Assembly: GCA_958295805.1 (NCBI GenBank)
Contig: OY282373.1
Location: forward strand, 529,001-593,000
From: an uncultured Nitrospirales bacterium
GTDB lineage: Bacteria > Nitrospirota > Nitrospiria > Nitrospirales > UBA8639
Direction of reading: 5' to 3'
Length of the DNA stretch: 64,000 bases
Both the position numbers and the translations under genes were made by a program. Below are positions 17,485 to 26,174 of the stretch, piece by piece (position 1 is the stretch's first letter; each line of letters starts with the position of its first letter). The notes below the pieces were generated by a model. That model saw nothing but the letters and a program-made list of their open reading frames with translations. It did no database searches and was not told where the DNA came from.

Positions 17485-17799
17485 TCACTCGGGGTATTCC
17501 ACCCAGGATTCTTTTTCCGCGAGATATTTCTGCCCCTTGAAATTCAATCGCGTCCGTAATTGCGTAAAGCCCAATTCCCGAAGTTTGCCCACAACGTCCT
17601 GAATGGCTCCCCCGACCGTGGGATGCACGCCGCTTTCCGTCACCAACGCTTCATACATCGTGCTGGCCGTATATCCGCGATCCACGCGCTTCACCGGCAC
17701 CATCCGATTAAAATACCGAGCACTGGGATCCGTCCCCTCGACTTGGTGCTTCTCCACCACGGCATGACGCAAACGAAACGACAACGGCAGTGAACTCAT
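17485..17799 (-). CDS. Conserved-looking hypothetical protein of 104 residues
   Basis: I choose ATG 17799 because AAGGATG lies about eight bases upstream; the frame is open further but the added part is low-complexity and proline-rich. The protein is soluble and basic, with TVGGAIQDVVGKLRELGFTQLRTRLNFKGQKYLAEKESW at its C-terminal half, which looks like an alpha-beta fold. No family is recognised. It is transcribed divergently from pstS, sharing a 266-bp intergenic region. Confidence 0.6.
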   Translation of the reverse strand: MSSLPLSFRLRHAVVEKHQVEGTDPSARYFNRMVPVKRVDRGYTASTMYEALVTESGVHPTVGGAIQDVVGKLRELGFTQLRTRLNFKGQKYLAEKESWVEYPE

Positions 17800-17953
17800 G
17801 AGATGGCATCCTTTTGCTGAAAGTGAACGCGGCGTGATTATAGGGAAGGGCCTACGGGGGTTGCAATGTCCCGCCGCATCCTCTTCGTGTTGAACGATAC
17901 AACCGGCGTGATTCTCAGAGGGGGAGGGGGAATCATGAGGGGGAGGGAGCACA

Positions 17954-17971
17954 ATTAACTTAGGCGTAACC
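17954..17971 (+). promoter_or_regulatory. Candidate Pho-box-like direct repeat upstream of pstS
   Basis: ATTAACT-TAGG-CGTAACC places two TAAC cores exactly 11 bp apart, 95-112 bp before the pstS ATG. Seven-base repeats spaced by four are the layout of PhoB/PhoP boxes. Similar arrays precede the OprO/P porin gene (35521-35549) and the sixA/lipoprotein pair (31722-31750). Two degenerate units alone would be weak; the recurrence is the support. Confidence 0.35.
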
Positions 17972-18065
17972 ATCTCCACACGTTGTTGCAACATGGTTCC
18001 GGTAGTCTTGCGCTTGTGATATTTTGAGAGAGACCGGTATGTACACGTTGCAGAAGGAGGTCAAC

Positions 18066-19097
18066 ATGGTCGGGAGACCGTTGTTCGTTGGACGTGCCCT
18101 TGATCGGGCAGGCGGGTTTTTCAGAGGGCGGGCGTTGTGCTTGGGGCTGGTGCTTTTTGTGGGCATGGGGAGTGGTCCGCTGAGTTGGGCGGCCTCGGAC
18201 TCCATGGTTGACCCGGAGTGGAAGGCCTATAGCCGGGTCAGCGGGGTGTCCGGGAATCTCAACAGCATCGGATCCGATACGCTCAACAATCTGATGACGC
18301 TCTGGGCTGAAGGGTTCAGAAAGGAATATCCCAACGTGAAGATCCAAATCGAGGGAAAAGGATCCAGCACGGCGCCGCCGGCGTTAATTGAAGGCACGGC
18401 TCAGTTAGGCCCCATGTCCAGGCACATGAAGGCGAAAGAAATGGACAAGTTTGAGGCGAAATTCGGCTATAAGGCCACCACCGTTCCCGTTGCCGTGGAC
18501 GCGCTGGCCGTCTACGTCAATAAAGACAATCCCGTCGCGTGTCTGAGCATGGAAGAAGTGGACGCCGCCTTTTCAAAAACCCGACGCCGCGGTCACTCCG
18601 TGAATCTCGGCACCTGGGGCAAGGCCGGCCTTGATGGAGTTTGGCAGAACGCCAGGGTGAGTTTGTACGGTCGAAATTCAGCCTCGGGCACGTATGGCTT
18701 TTTCAAGAAAACCGTCTTGAAGAAGGGTGATTATAAAGACGAGGTGAAGGAGCAACCCGGATCCGCGTCCGTGGTGCAGGGCGTGACGGAAGATCGGGGT
18801 GGCATCGGGTATAGCGGCATCGGGTATCGCACTTCAGGAGTGCGCGTGATTCCGTTGTCGGCTACAAAAGGGGAGACCTGCTACGATCCGACGTTCGGCA
18901 ATGCCTCCGCGGGAACGTATCCCTTGGCCCGTTTTCTCTACCTGTACGTGAACAAGGCCCCGGGGAAACCGTTGCCTCCGTTGGTCCGGGAATTCTTGAC
19001 TTACGTGTATAGCCGACAAGGCCAGCACATTGTCATCAAGGACGGGTATTTTCCGTTGCCGCAACGTTTGATTCAACAACAATTGGCGGAGATGTAA
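18066..19097 (+). CDS. pstS: Phosphate ABC transporter, periplasmic phosphate-binding protein PstS
   Basis: The start is ATG 18066 with AGAAGGAGGT seven bases upstream. The 343-residue protein has a signal peptide (CLGLVLFVGMGSG...SWAA), then the PstS-like fold: NSIGSDTLNNL, IQIEGKGSSTAPPALIEG, LGPMSRHM and YGRNSASGTYGFFK, which contain the Ser/Thr/Arg residues that hydrogen-bond phosphate in this family, and the late YLYVNKAPGKPLPPLVREFL. It captures phosphate in the periplasm and delivers it to PstC/PstA. It heads pstS-pstC-pstA-pstB-phoU, but a 316-bp repeat-filled gap before pstC suggests that pstS is expressed at a higher level and separated by a hairpin. Confidence 0.93.
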   Translation: MVGRPLFVGRALDRAGGFFRGRALCLGLVLFVGMGSGPLSWAASDSMVDPEWKAYSRVSGVSGNLNSIGSDTLNNLMTLWAEGFRKEYPNVKIQIEGKGSSTAPPALIEGTAQLGPMSRHMKAKEMDKFEAKFGYKATTVPVAVDALAVYVNKDNPVACLSMEEVDAAFSKTRRRGHSVNLGTWGKAGLDGVWQNARVSLYGRNSASGTYGFFKKTVLKKGDYKDEVKEQPGSASVVQGVTEDRGGIGYSGIGYRTSGVRVIPLSATKGETCYDPTFGNASAGTYPLARFLYLYVNKAPGKPLPPLVREFLTYVYSRQGQHIVIKDGYFPLPQRLIQQQLAEM

Positions 19098-19126
19098 GGG
19101 GCCGCCTGCCCTTCCGTCAACACCCC

Positions 19127-19235
19127 TGTCATTCTGAGCGAAGCGAAGAATCTGCTTTTCGCCTTCCTGGGGTTGCCTCCAAGGGTGCCTTCGCGCCCGT
19201 CTTAGCCCAGATTCTTCGCTTCGCTCAGAATGACA
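19127..19235. repeat. Inverted pair of the dispersed 27-bp TTCGCTTCGCTCAGAATGAC repeat between pstS and pstC
   Basis: Bases 19127-19153 and 19209-19235 are reverse complements, each also partly palindromic (GCGAAGCGAAG). Together they can fold a 27-bp stem with a 55-nt loop in the pstS-pstC transcript. Other copies: 11764-11790, 24995-25021, 25878-25904 (variant), 54270-54296. The stem may protect the pstS message or attenuate read-through, as REP elements do elsewhere. Confidence 0.8.
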
Positions 19236-19413
19236 GAGAAGGTCAGAATGACAGAGACAGAGGAGAGACGACGGGGGCGGGCAAGGCCAATTCGAGTGGC
19301 GAAGGACTTGACGGGACCGGGAAAGCGTAATACCGTTGCCTGCGCCGCAAGGGCACATCCTGTAAGCCTTGGCTTTGTCCTGTGCTTTAACTTGTCAACG
19401 GTCTCCGCTCCCC

Positions 19414-21711
19414 ATGAATGACGCTGATACCACGAATCAGGGTGAGAGGCTTGCCCCTCCGTCACCGTCGGCTTCCTCAATTCTGACCCCCCGGATGGTG
19501 CGGAGGTGGCTGGATCACGGGGCCACGGGCGTGATTACCATTGGGGGATGGGCCACCATTTTCAGTATTTTTGGCATTTTCGCGTATTTGTTCATCGAAG
19601 TGGCTCCCTTGTTTTATCCTGCCTCTTGGACTGAACTGATTGCCGTCCGAGTTGACGCCGTTGAGGGCGCCGGTCAAGACCCACGGAACGTCAGCGTGGG
19701 AATTGATGGATACAGGGAAGTGGGGTACGTGCTCCGTGAGGGGAACCCGACGTTCTATGCGTTTCCGTCCGGGACTCCGATGCGCCTCGCGTCCGTGCCG
19801 AATTTTGAGCACGAGGACGTGACCGTGACGGCTCGCTCTCCAGGAACACCCCATCGCTACGGCCTCGGGACACGAACGGGGCAGGTCCTTCCTTTCTCCG
19901 TGGATTTTCGCGTCACGTTTGAAAATGACGTGAGACGCATTGAACCGGTTGTGACCGCCGGCGAGCCGTTTGACGCCGTCCCGACCGGCGCCCCCATTGT
20001 GTGGCTGGCTTACCGGGAGACCGAGAGCGGAACGATTGCCGCGGCCTTGGACGAATCCGGACGATTGTTTCTCACGAAGATTCAAGAGGCGGTGGGCGGG
20101 GGACTGTTTGCGCTCGAACGGGAAGTCGAGACGCTGCGGGCTGAGATCACCGGAGAAGGCGTGGAGGCCATCTCGGTGCTGCTCCTGGATGATCCGGGAG
20201 AAACGCTGGTAGGCGGGACGCGAGACGGCAGGTTGCTGTCCTGGGATATTTCAACGATCCAACGCCCGCGGGGCATGGGCGTCTATTCCGTGGGGGCGCC
20301 CGTCACCGCGCTTTCGTATCTCATCGGGGATCGATCCATCGTCGTCGGGACGGAGCAGGGGGACGTTGCCGTCTGGATGCCTCAGATCGACCCGGACGTG
20401 GGAGGCGACCCGCGTCTGCAACACATTCGTGACTTGACGCCCCACGCCGGGGCCGTGACCACGATTTCGCCGTCGCTTCGCGATAAAGGCTTTCTCACGG
20501 CCGATGCCACGGGGGAGGTTGCCGTCCATCATTCAACCTCCAATCAAACGCTCATCCGCGTCCCGGGGAACGGCCACGCCGTGCTGGCGGCGACGTTTGC
20601 CCCGAAGGTCGACGGTGCCCTGGTGCTCAATGACGCGGGCCGGCTCATCCACTACGCCGTTGAGAATGACTATCCCGAATCGACGTTCGCGTCGCTGTTC
20701 CGGCCCGTCCTCTATGAAGGTTATGACGAGCCTCTCCACGTCTGGCAATCCACCGGCGGGTCCGATGCGTTTGAACCGAAATTCGGTCTCTGGCCGCTGA
20801 TGTTCGGCACGCTGAAAGGCACGATCTACGCGATGTTGCTGGCCACGCCCCTTGCGGTGCTGGGCGCGATCTATACGGCGATGTTCATGAATCCGAACGT
20901 GCGCGCCGTGGTGAAACCGGTCGTCGAGATCATGGAAGCCTTCCCCACGGTGGTACTGGGATTCCTGGCCGGATTGTGGTTGGCTCCGTTGTTGGAAACA
21001 ATTTTTCCCGGCGTCGTGGCCGCGTTGATCGCGTTACCGCTGGCCGTGACGACGGTCTGCATCGCGTGGCAATTTCTTCCCGCGACCATGAGAGGCCCAT
21101 CAGGGAACGTGACGGAACTCGCGGTCTTCTTCCTGATTCTCTGCGGCACGGTGTGGGTTTGTCTTCAGTTCAATCGGCAGATTGAGGTCTGGTTCTTTGA
21201 TTCGGACTATACACACTGGTTGCAATCCACGTTCGGCCTGGCCTATGACCAGCGCAACGCGTTGGTGATTGCCTTTGCCATGGGCATGGCCGTCATCCCC
21301 ACCATTTTCAGCATCAGCGAGGATTCGTTGAGCAACATCCCGCGCCACTTGATTGCCGGCTCGTTAGCCCTGGGGGCGACGCCGTGGCAGACCTTGACCA
21401 AACTGGTCATCATCTCGGCCAGCCCCGGGTTGTTTTCTGCTCTCATGATCGGATTGGGGCGAGTCGTCGGCGAAACCATGATCGTGTTGATGGCCACGGG
21501 AAATACGCCGGTCCTGGACATGAACCTCTTCAATGGATTCCGAACCTTGTCGGCGAACATCGCCGTGGAAATGCCTGAAGCCCCGCACGGCGGAACCTTG
21601 TATCGCTTATTATTCTTGGCGGGGCTGCTGTTGTTCGTGTTTACGTCCATCGTGAACACGATTGCCGAAGTGATTCGGCAGCGGCTTCGAACGCGATACA
21701 GCCAGTTTTAG
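19414..21711 (+). CDS. pstC: Phosphate ABC transporter permease PstC with a large N-terminal extracytoplasmic domain
   Basis: The 765-residue product (ATG 19414) is more than twice the length of a classical PstC. A first membrane segment (about residues 37-62, GVITIGGWATIFSIFGIFAYLF) is followed by about 390 residues with WD/beta-propeller-like repeats (DGRLLSWDIS, GTEQGDVAVWMPQID), then five or six membrane helices with the inner-membrane permease motif (IPRHLIAGSLALGATPWQT) that contacts the ATPase. Long PstC variants are known in several proteobacteria and Nitrospira-like bacteria. It forms the channel with PstA. Ten bases separate it from pstA, so they are co-transcribed. The ribosome-binding site is weak. 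Confidence 0.92.
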   Translation: MNDADTTNQGERLAPPSPSASSILTPRMVRRWLDHGATGVITIGGWATIFSIFGIFAYLFIEVAPLFYPASWTELIAVRVDAVEGAGQDPRNVSVGIDGYREVGYVLREGNPTFYAFPSGTPMRLASVPNFEHEDVTVTARSPGTPHRYGLGTRTGQVLPFSVDFRVTFENDVRRIEPVVTAGEPFDAVPTGAPIVWLAYRETESGTIAAALDESGRLFLTKIQEAVGGGLFALEREVETLRAEITGEGVEAISVLLLDDPGETLVGGTRDGRLLSWDISTIQRPRGMGVYSVGAPVTALSYLIGDRSIVVGTEQGDVAVWMPQIDPDVGGDPRLQHIRDLTPHAGAVTTISPSLRDKGFLTADATGEVAVHHSTSNQTLIRVPGNGHAVLAATFAPKVDGALVLNDAGRLIHYAVENDYPESTFASLFRPVLYEGYDEPLHVWQSTGGSDAFEPKFGLWPLMFGTLKGTIYAMLLATPLAVLGAIYTAMFMNPNVRAVVKPVVEIMEAFPTVVLGFLAGLWLAPLLETIFPGVVAALIALPLAVTTVCIAWQFLPATMRGPSGNVTELAVFFLILCGTVWVCLQFNRQIEVWFFDSDYTHWLQSTFGLAYDQRNALVIAFAMGMAVIPTIFSISEDSLSNIPRHLIAGSLALGATPWQTLTKLVIISASPGLFSALMIGLGRVVGETMIVLMATGNTPVLDMNLFNGFRTLSANIAVEMPEAPHGGTLYRLLFLAGLLLFVFTSIVNTIAEVIRQRLRTRYSQF

Positions 21712-21720
21712 CAGGACGCG

Positions 21721-23355
21721 ATGGCGACTCGCATCAAAAAATTCCTCGGATCAGGGACGCTGTTCGTGTGGTTTTGCGGCACGGCCGTGGCTGCCTCCGT
21801 GCTCCTGGTGAGTGGGGTCCTGCTCCTGATTATGATCAATGGACTGGGATTTTTCTGGCCGCACGCCCTGGTGGAACTGACGCTCACGGACGGCACGCGC
21901 GTATTGGGCGAACTCAAAGGCGAAGAAGTCATCCCCCATTCGGAGACGACGGCATTTCCCGAGGGAAAAACCCGGGTGAAGCTGAAAATCGGAAATCGTG
22001 ATTTGTACGGCCTGGATTTCCGGTGGGTGGATACCGAGCGCGTCGTCTCGGCGGACACACCGACGGACGTGATCGCCGTTGAACGCAGAGAATGGGGAAA
22101 TTTTTACGGCCGGATCCGCGAAGTCCGTCGTGGCGGAGAGCACGTGGCTTCGGGCAATGAGGACGGATGGACGGCGTTAGTGCCGCTGATCGATCACGCG
22201 AACGCGCTCCACGATGACGTCGCCCATCTTCAACGGGACGTCATCGGTGACGTCAACTATGACATTGAACGCATCCGGTTGAAACTCAGAGCGTTGGCAT
22301 TACAGGGGCAGGACGATCCTGTTCGGATTGCCGTCCTGGAAGCGTCCCTGCAAGCGTTGGAACGCCGGTATCAAGAGCACGTTGACGTTCTTCGGACGTT
22401 GAGCGATCGGCTGAATGAGTACTCCGTGGTGCTCATCGAGACGAACGGCCGGGAACTCTCCCTCCCGGTCGGTCACATCGTGAACGCCCTCCGTCCCAAT
22501 GCCATGGGACTCTTTGAAAAAATCGGGACCTACTTCATCAATTTCTGGTCCGTGCTGAGCCAAGAGCCGCGGGAGGCCAATACCGAAGGCGGCATTTTCC
22601 CCGCGATCTTCGGGACCGTGATGATGGTGTTAATCATGAGCGTCGCCGTGGTGCCTTTTGGGGTCCTGGCCGCCTTCTATTTACGGGAGTACGCGAGACA
22701 GGGATTGATCGTTCGGGTGATCCGCGTGGCCGTGAATAATCTGGCCGGCGTGCCGTCGATCGTGTTCGGCGTCTTTGGATTGGGGTTCTTTGTCTACGCG
22801 GTCGGCGGCACCCTTGATACCCTGTTCTACCCCGAAGCCTTACCCACCCCGACGTTCGGCACCGGCGGGATTCTGTGGGCCTCGCTTACCTTAGCTCTGT
22901 TGACGGTTCCGGTGGTGATCGTGGCCACGGAAGAAGGGCTGTCCGCGGTTCCCCGAGAATATCGGGAAGGCTCATTGGCGTTGGGCGCCACCAAAATTGA
23001 AAGCATGATCCGCGTGATTCTTCCCTGCGCGTTGCCCGGGATTTTGACGGGGTTGATCCTGGCGGTGGCACGAGCGACCGGAGAGGTGGCGCCCCTGATG
23101 CTGACGGGGGTCGTCAAATTGGCGCCGGCCCTGCCGTTGGATCACCATTTCCCTTTCATTCACTTTGAACGGAAATTCATGCACCTGGGCTTCCACATTT
23201 TCGACGTGGGATTTCAGTCTCCCAACGTTGAAGCGGCGAAACCCATGGTGTACGTCACGACGTTGATCCTGGTGATGGTCGTCATTCTTTTGAACCTCAG
23301 CGCCGTTGCCATCCGGAATCACATGCGGAAAAAGTTCAGATCGGCGGCGGTGTAA
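21721..23355 (+). CDS. pstA: Phosphate ABC transporter permease PstA with a periplasmic coiled-coil insert
   Basis: The 544-residue protein begins with a membrane helix (about 15-40), followed by roughly 250 periplasmic residues that include a helical, probably coiled-coil part (DVAHLQRDVIGDVNYDIERI, LEASLQALERRYQEHVDVLR), and then a canonical BPD permease domain (from about residue 290) with EGLSAVPREYREGSLALGAT, the EAA loop that docks onto PstB. Classical PstA proteins are about 300 residues. The enlarged domain pairs with the enlarged PstC domain, so both probably form an extra periplasmic structure around PstS. It is followed 32 bp later by pstB. Confidence 0.92.
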   Translation: MATRIKKFLGSGTLFVWFCGTAVAASVLLVSGVLLLIMINGLGFFWPHALVELTLTDGTRVLGELKGEEVIPHSETTAFPEGKTRVKLKIGNRDLYGLDFRWVDTERVVSADTPTDVIAVERREWGNFYGRIREVRRGGEHVASGNEDGWTALVPLIDHANALHDDVAHLQRDVIGDVNYDIERIRLKLRALALQGQDDPVRIAVLEASLQALERRYQEHVDVLRTLSDRLNEYSVVLIETNGRELSLPVGHIVNALRPNAMGLFEKIGTYFINFWSVLSQEPREANTEGGIFPAIFGTVMMVLIMSVAVVPFGVLAAFYLREYARQGLIVRVIRVAVNNLAGVPSIVFGVFGLGFFVYAVGGTLDTLFYPEALPTPTFGTGGILWASLTLALLTVPVVIVATEEGLSAVPREYREGSLALGATKIESMIRVILPCALPGILTGLILAVARATGEVAPLMLTGVVKLAPALPLDHHFPFIHFERKFMHLGFHIFDVGFQSPNVEAAKPMVYVTTLILVMVVILLNLSAVAIRNHMRKKFRSAAV

Positions 23356-23387
23356 GCTGAGCGCGTGACGCGAAGGGGTTCATCCTG

Positions 23388-24251
23388 ATGCACGCCCTCA
23401 TTGACAGGTTGACTCAACCTCCTCACACTGCACGCCGACACCCTCAGGCGACGGGACCAGACGTGGCTTCTGCTGAACCTTCTCACGACGCACATTCCGA
23501 GCCCAAAATCACGGTTGAGGCCGCCGATTTCTATTACGGTGACAAGCAGGCGCTGTTCAACATCAATCTGACCGTCCCGCAACACAAAGTGACCGCCTTT
23601 ATCGGTCCGTCCGGTTGTGGAAAATCCACCCTGTTGCGGTGCTTTAATCGGTTAAATGATTTGGTGGAAGAATCCCGGCTCGTCGGAACGATTCGTCTCG
23701 ACGGCCGGGATATTCACGATCCTTCGGTGGACGTCACCGATCTCCGAACCAAGGTCGGAATGGTCTTTCAGAAAGTGAATCCGTTCCCCAAGTCCGTGTA
23801 CCAGAACGTGGCGTACGGTCCGCAGTTGAAGGGCATCCGGCGTCGGGCAAGGCTTGATGACATCGTCGAAACGAGCTTGCAGGGCGCCGGACTCTGGGAG
23901 GAAGTCAAAGATCGCCTGCACCACAGTGCGCTGGGACTTTCGGGGGGGCAGCAACAACGGCTCTGTATTGCGCGAGCCTTGGCCGTCAATCCCGAGGTCT
24001 TACTCATGGATGAACCCTGTTCGGCACTGGATCCCATTTCCACGGCCAAGATTGAAGAGCTCCTGCACGCCTTGAAGTCCCACCTCACGGTGGTGATCGT
24101 GACGCACAACATGCAGCAGGCCGCGCGCATCTCCGATTTTACGGGATTTTTTCTCATGGGTGAGTTAATTGAGTATGACGGCACCAAAGAAATCTTTACC
24201 AATCCATCGGACCGGCGAACTGAAGATTACGTGACGGGACGTTTTGGATAA
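23388..24251 (+). CDS. pstB: Phosphate ABC transporter ATP-binding protein PstB
   Basis: The 287-residue ATPase shows Walker [11 protein letters not shown]-loop [16 protein letters not shown], signature LSGGQQQR, Walker [14 protein letters not shown] and the H-loop [11 protein letters not shown]. An N-terminal extension of about 40 residues is unusual and polar; a later start cannot be excluded, but AAGGGG sits upstream of ATG 23388. It drives phosphate import by ATP hydrolysis at the cytoplasmic face of PstCA. It lies between pstA and phoU in one apparent operon. Confidence 0.95.
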   Translation: MHALIDRLTQPPHTARRHPQATGPDVASAEPSHDAHSEPKITVEAADFYYGDKQALFNINLTVPQHKVTAFIGPSGCGKSTLLRCFNRLNDLVEESRLVGTIRLDGRDIHDPSVDVTDLRTKVGMVFQKVNPFPKSVYQNVAYGPQLKGIRRRARLDDIVETSLQGAGLWEEVKDRLHHSALGLSGGQQQRLCIARALAVNPEVLLMDEPCSALDPISTAKIEELLHALKSHLTVVIVTHNMQQAARISDFTGFFLMGELIEYDGTKEIFTNPSDRRTEDYVTGRFG

Positions 24252-24284
24252 CGGCATTCGTGCTCACCGGTCAATGAGGACGCT

Positions 24285-24953
24285 ATGGAACGCCACTTTG
24301 AAGAAGAATTTAACAGAGTCAAAAGCAAGATTCTCGAGATGGGTGCTCTGGTTGAAGAGCAAATCAGAAACGCCCTGACCGCGCTTGTTGACCGTGATGA
24401 AGCCTTAGCTCGTCAGGTGATCGAAACCGATCGACACGTGAATACCCTGGACGTGGAAATCGACGAAATGTCTCTCGAATGTCTGGCGCGCTACCAACCC
24501 GCCGCGAGAGATTTGCGCTTCGTGACGACGGCCATGAAGATTTCGTCTGAATTAGAGCGGATGAGCGATTTAGCGGAAAACATCTGCGAGCGCGCGATTG
24601 AACTCAACGCCGAGCCGCAACTGAAGCCCTACATCGACATTCCGCACATGGCTCACCTCGCGCGCATCATGGTCAAAGAGTCGTTGGACGCTTTCGTGAA
24701 AACCGATTCGGCGTTGGCCAGGAAGGTCATTCGTGACGACGACTTTGTCGACACGCTGACGGAACAATTATTCCGTGAACTGCTCTCCTTCATGATCGAA
24801 AATCCCAAGGCGATTACCCGAGCGATTCGGCTCTCCTTTATTTCGAAGTACGTGGAACGGATTGCCGATCACGCGACGAACGTCGCGGAATTGGTGGTGT
24901 ACATGGTTGAAGGAAAAATCATCCGCCACACCATTCCCTCCCCCACGGCCTGA
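24285..24953 (+). CDS. phoU: Phosphate signalling/transport regulator PhoU
   Basis: The 222-residue all-helical protein contains the duplicated PhoU core with metal-binding E/DxxxD motifs, ELERMSDLAENICERAIE and YVERIADHATNVAELVVYM. PhoU links PstSCAB activity to the PhoR/PhoB two-component system and restrains phosphate uptake. It starts 33 bp after pstB, preceded by GAGGAC. No phoR/phoB genes are seen in the window. It closes the pst operon; downstream is repeat-rich DNA. Confidence 0.94.
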   Translation: MERHFEEEFNRVKSKILEMGALVEEQIRNALTALVDRDEALARQVIETDRHVNTLDVEIDEMSLECLARYQPAARDLRFVTTAMKISSELERMSDLAENICERAIELNAEPQLKPYIDIPHMAHLARIMVKESLDAFVKTDSALARKVIRDDDFVDTLTEQLFRELLSFMIENPKAITRAIRLSFISKYVERIADHATNVAELVVYMVEGKIIRHTIPSPTA

Positions 24954-25311
24954 ACGTACCTTCACATGCAGGTACGTCCTGCGATGTGGCTCTTAGATTC
25001 TTCGCTTCGCTCAGAATGACATTTGTGGGGGCTGGGGATGGCATTGAGGTGCTCGGGGTGGCATTGGGGTACTCGGAGGGCATGGGGGGGGGCTCGAGGG
25101 GGCATTGGGGTGCTCGGGACGACGTTGTGCAAAGGTTTCTTGACGGGAGAGGAGGAAGTTCGTCCTTGCGGACGCGGATGGAGGGTGAACGGGAAGGAAC
25201 CGACATTCAGGTTGGACGGGCATGACGGCGTACTCCTGCTTCGATGAGTGCCCATGGGTTCTGACGATATGTTTCGTGAGAGGCTGCCCGCGGCTTGGAT
25301 GGGTCAATGGG
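24954..25311. repeat. Repeat-rich spacer after phoU
   Basis: It contains a copy of the TTCGCTTCGCTCAGAATGAC family (24995-25021) and a G-rich simple-repeat stretch (about 25025-25120) made of degenerate GGGGTGCTCGGGGTGGCATT units. No gene is supported; the short frames on both strands come from these repeats. Confidence 0.7.
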
Positions 25312-25716
25312 TCAGTCAAACACCTTGATCAGCGTGACCGTCAGGCCGACGATGCTGGCGGCCATGATCCACAAGTGGCGGTATAACCGGGCTTCTAACC
25401 CGGCAAGGTTGGCTTGAGCGACGGCACGATCCGCCTTCAACTCCGCCCTGAGTTCGTTAGCGTCGGCCTTCAACTCCGCTCGGAGTTCGTTAGCGTCGGC
25501 CTTCAACTCTGCCCGGAGTTCGTTAATGTCGGCTTTCAACTCGGCCTTCACTTCGGCCAATTCCGTTCTCACGTCGGCAATGTCGGCCTTGGTTGCGACG
25601 TTCTCGCCCATGGCCGCGCCCACGGTCGCGACAACGGCTTCCGCCAAGGATTCTGCCGCCCCGGCTGCGCGGAGTTCTTTGACGGCTTTGTGCGTATCGA
25701 AGGCAAGCACGGTCAT
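25312..25716 (-). CDS. DUF1640-like coiled-coil protein with C-terminal membrane anchor
   Basis: This 134-residue protein starts MTVLAFDTHKAVKELRAAG, has AVVATVGAAMGENVATKADI, then a long coiled coil containing 11-residue repeats (AELKADANELR three times), and ends with one membrane helix (LWIMAASIVGLTVTLIKVF). This order (FDTHKAVKxLxxAG, coiled coil, TM) is typical of DUF1640/CCDC90-like proteins, whose bacterial function is not established. The DNA behind the 11-residue units repeats every 33 bp, so the coiled coil probably changes length. It is monocistronic on the reverse strand. Confidence 0.8.
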   Translation of the reverse strand: MTVLAFDTHKAVKELRAAGAAESLAEAVVATVGAAMGENVATKADIADVRTELAEVKAELKADINELRAELKADANELRAELKADANELRAELKADRAVAQANLAGLEARLYRHLWIMAASIVGLTVTLIKVFD

Positions 25717-26174
25717 GAGGTCTACCCTACTGCTTCATGGCTTGGCCCGTCAATAGTCTCTCCTTCACGGTCTTCTCAGCCTCTCGCTCGCACTTTTTCC
25801 TTTCCCTCCCTCCTCTCCCTCACCCCTGCCCTCTCCCGTCGAAAGACCTTTGCCCCACGTCATCCTGAGCCACCCTCTGTCATCCTGAGCGAAGCGAAGG
25901 ATCTGCTTTTCTCCTTCCCGCACCGAAGGGCCTGCCTGCGAACCAGATTCTTCACTTCGAGGCCCTTCGAGGCTCAGGGCAAGCTCAGGGCAGGCGCTTC
26001 GCTTAGAATGACAGGGAGAGATCAGAATGACGGAGAAAGAACAGAATGCCGGATCAGGCACAGGAGAGGAGGACAAAGCAAGCACGGGAGGTCAGAGCAG
26101 GCATTTTTGCAAAGGTCGCGACAAAGGGGAGGGATGAATTTCTCTCACCAAGGGGCTGAGACGGGGTTGCCACG
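25717..26174. repeat. Repeat-filled spacer between DUF1640 gene and ppk1
   Basis: It carries a variant of the GAGCGAAGCGAAGGATCT repeat at 25878-25904, a degraded copy at about 25945-26015 (TTCGAGGCTCAGGGC units, also seen at 41715-41755), and a CCCTCTCC/TCACCCC palindrome remnant around 25800-25840. No gene is supported. Confidence 0.7.

Noticed and set aside
25023-25247. Short forward frames in the G-rich spacer after phoU
   Set aside because: Derived from simple GGGGTGCTCGGG repeats and a dispersed palindrome.
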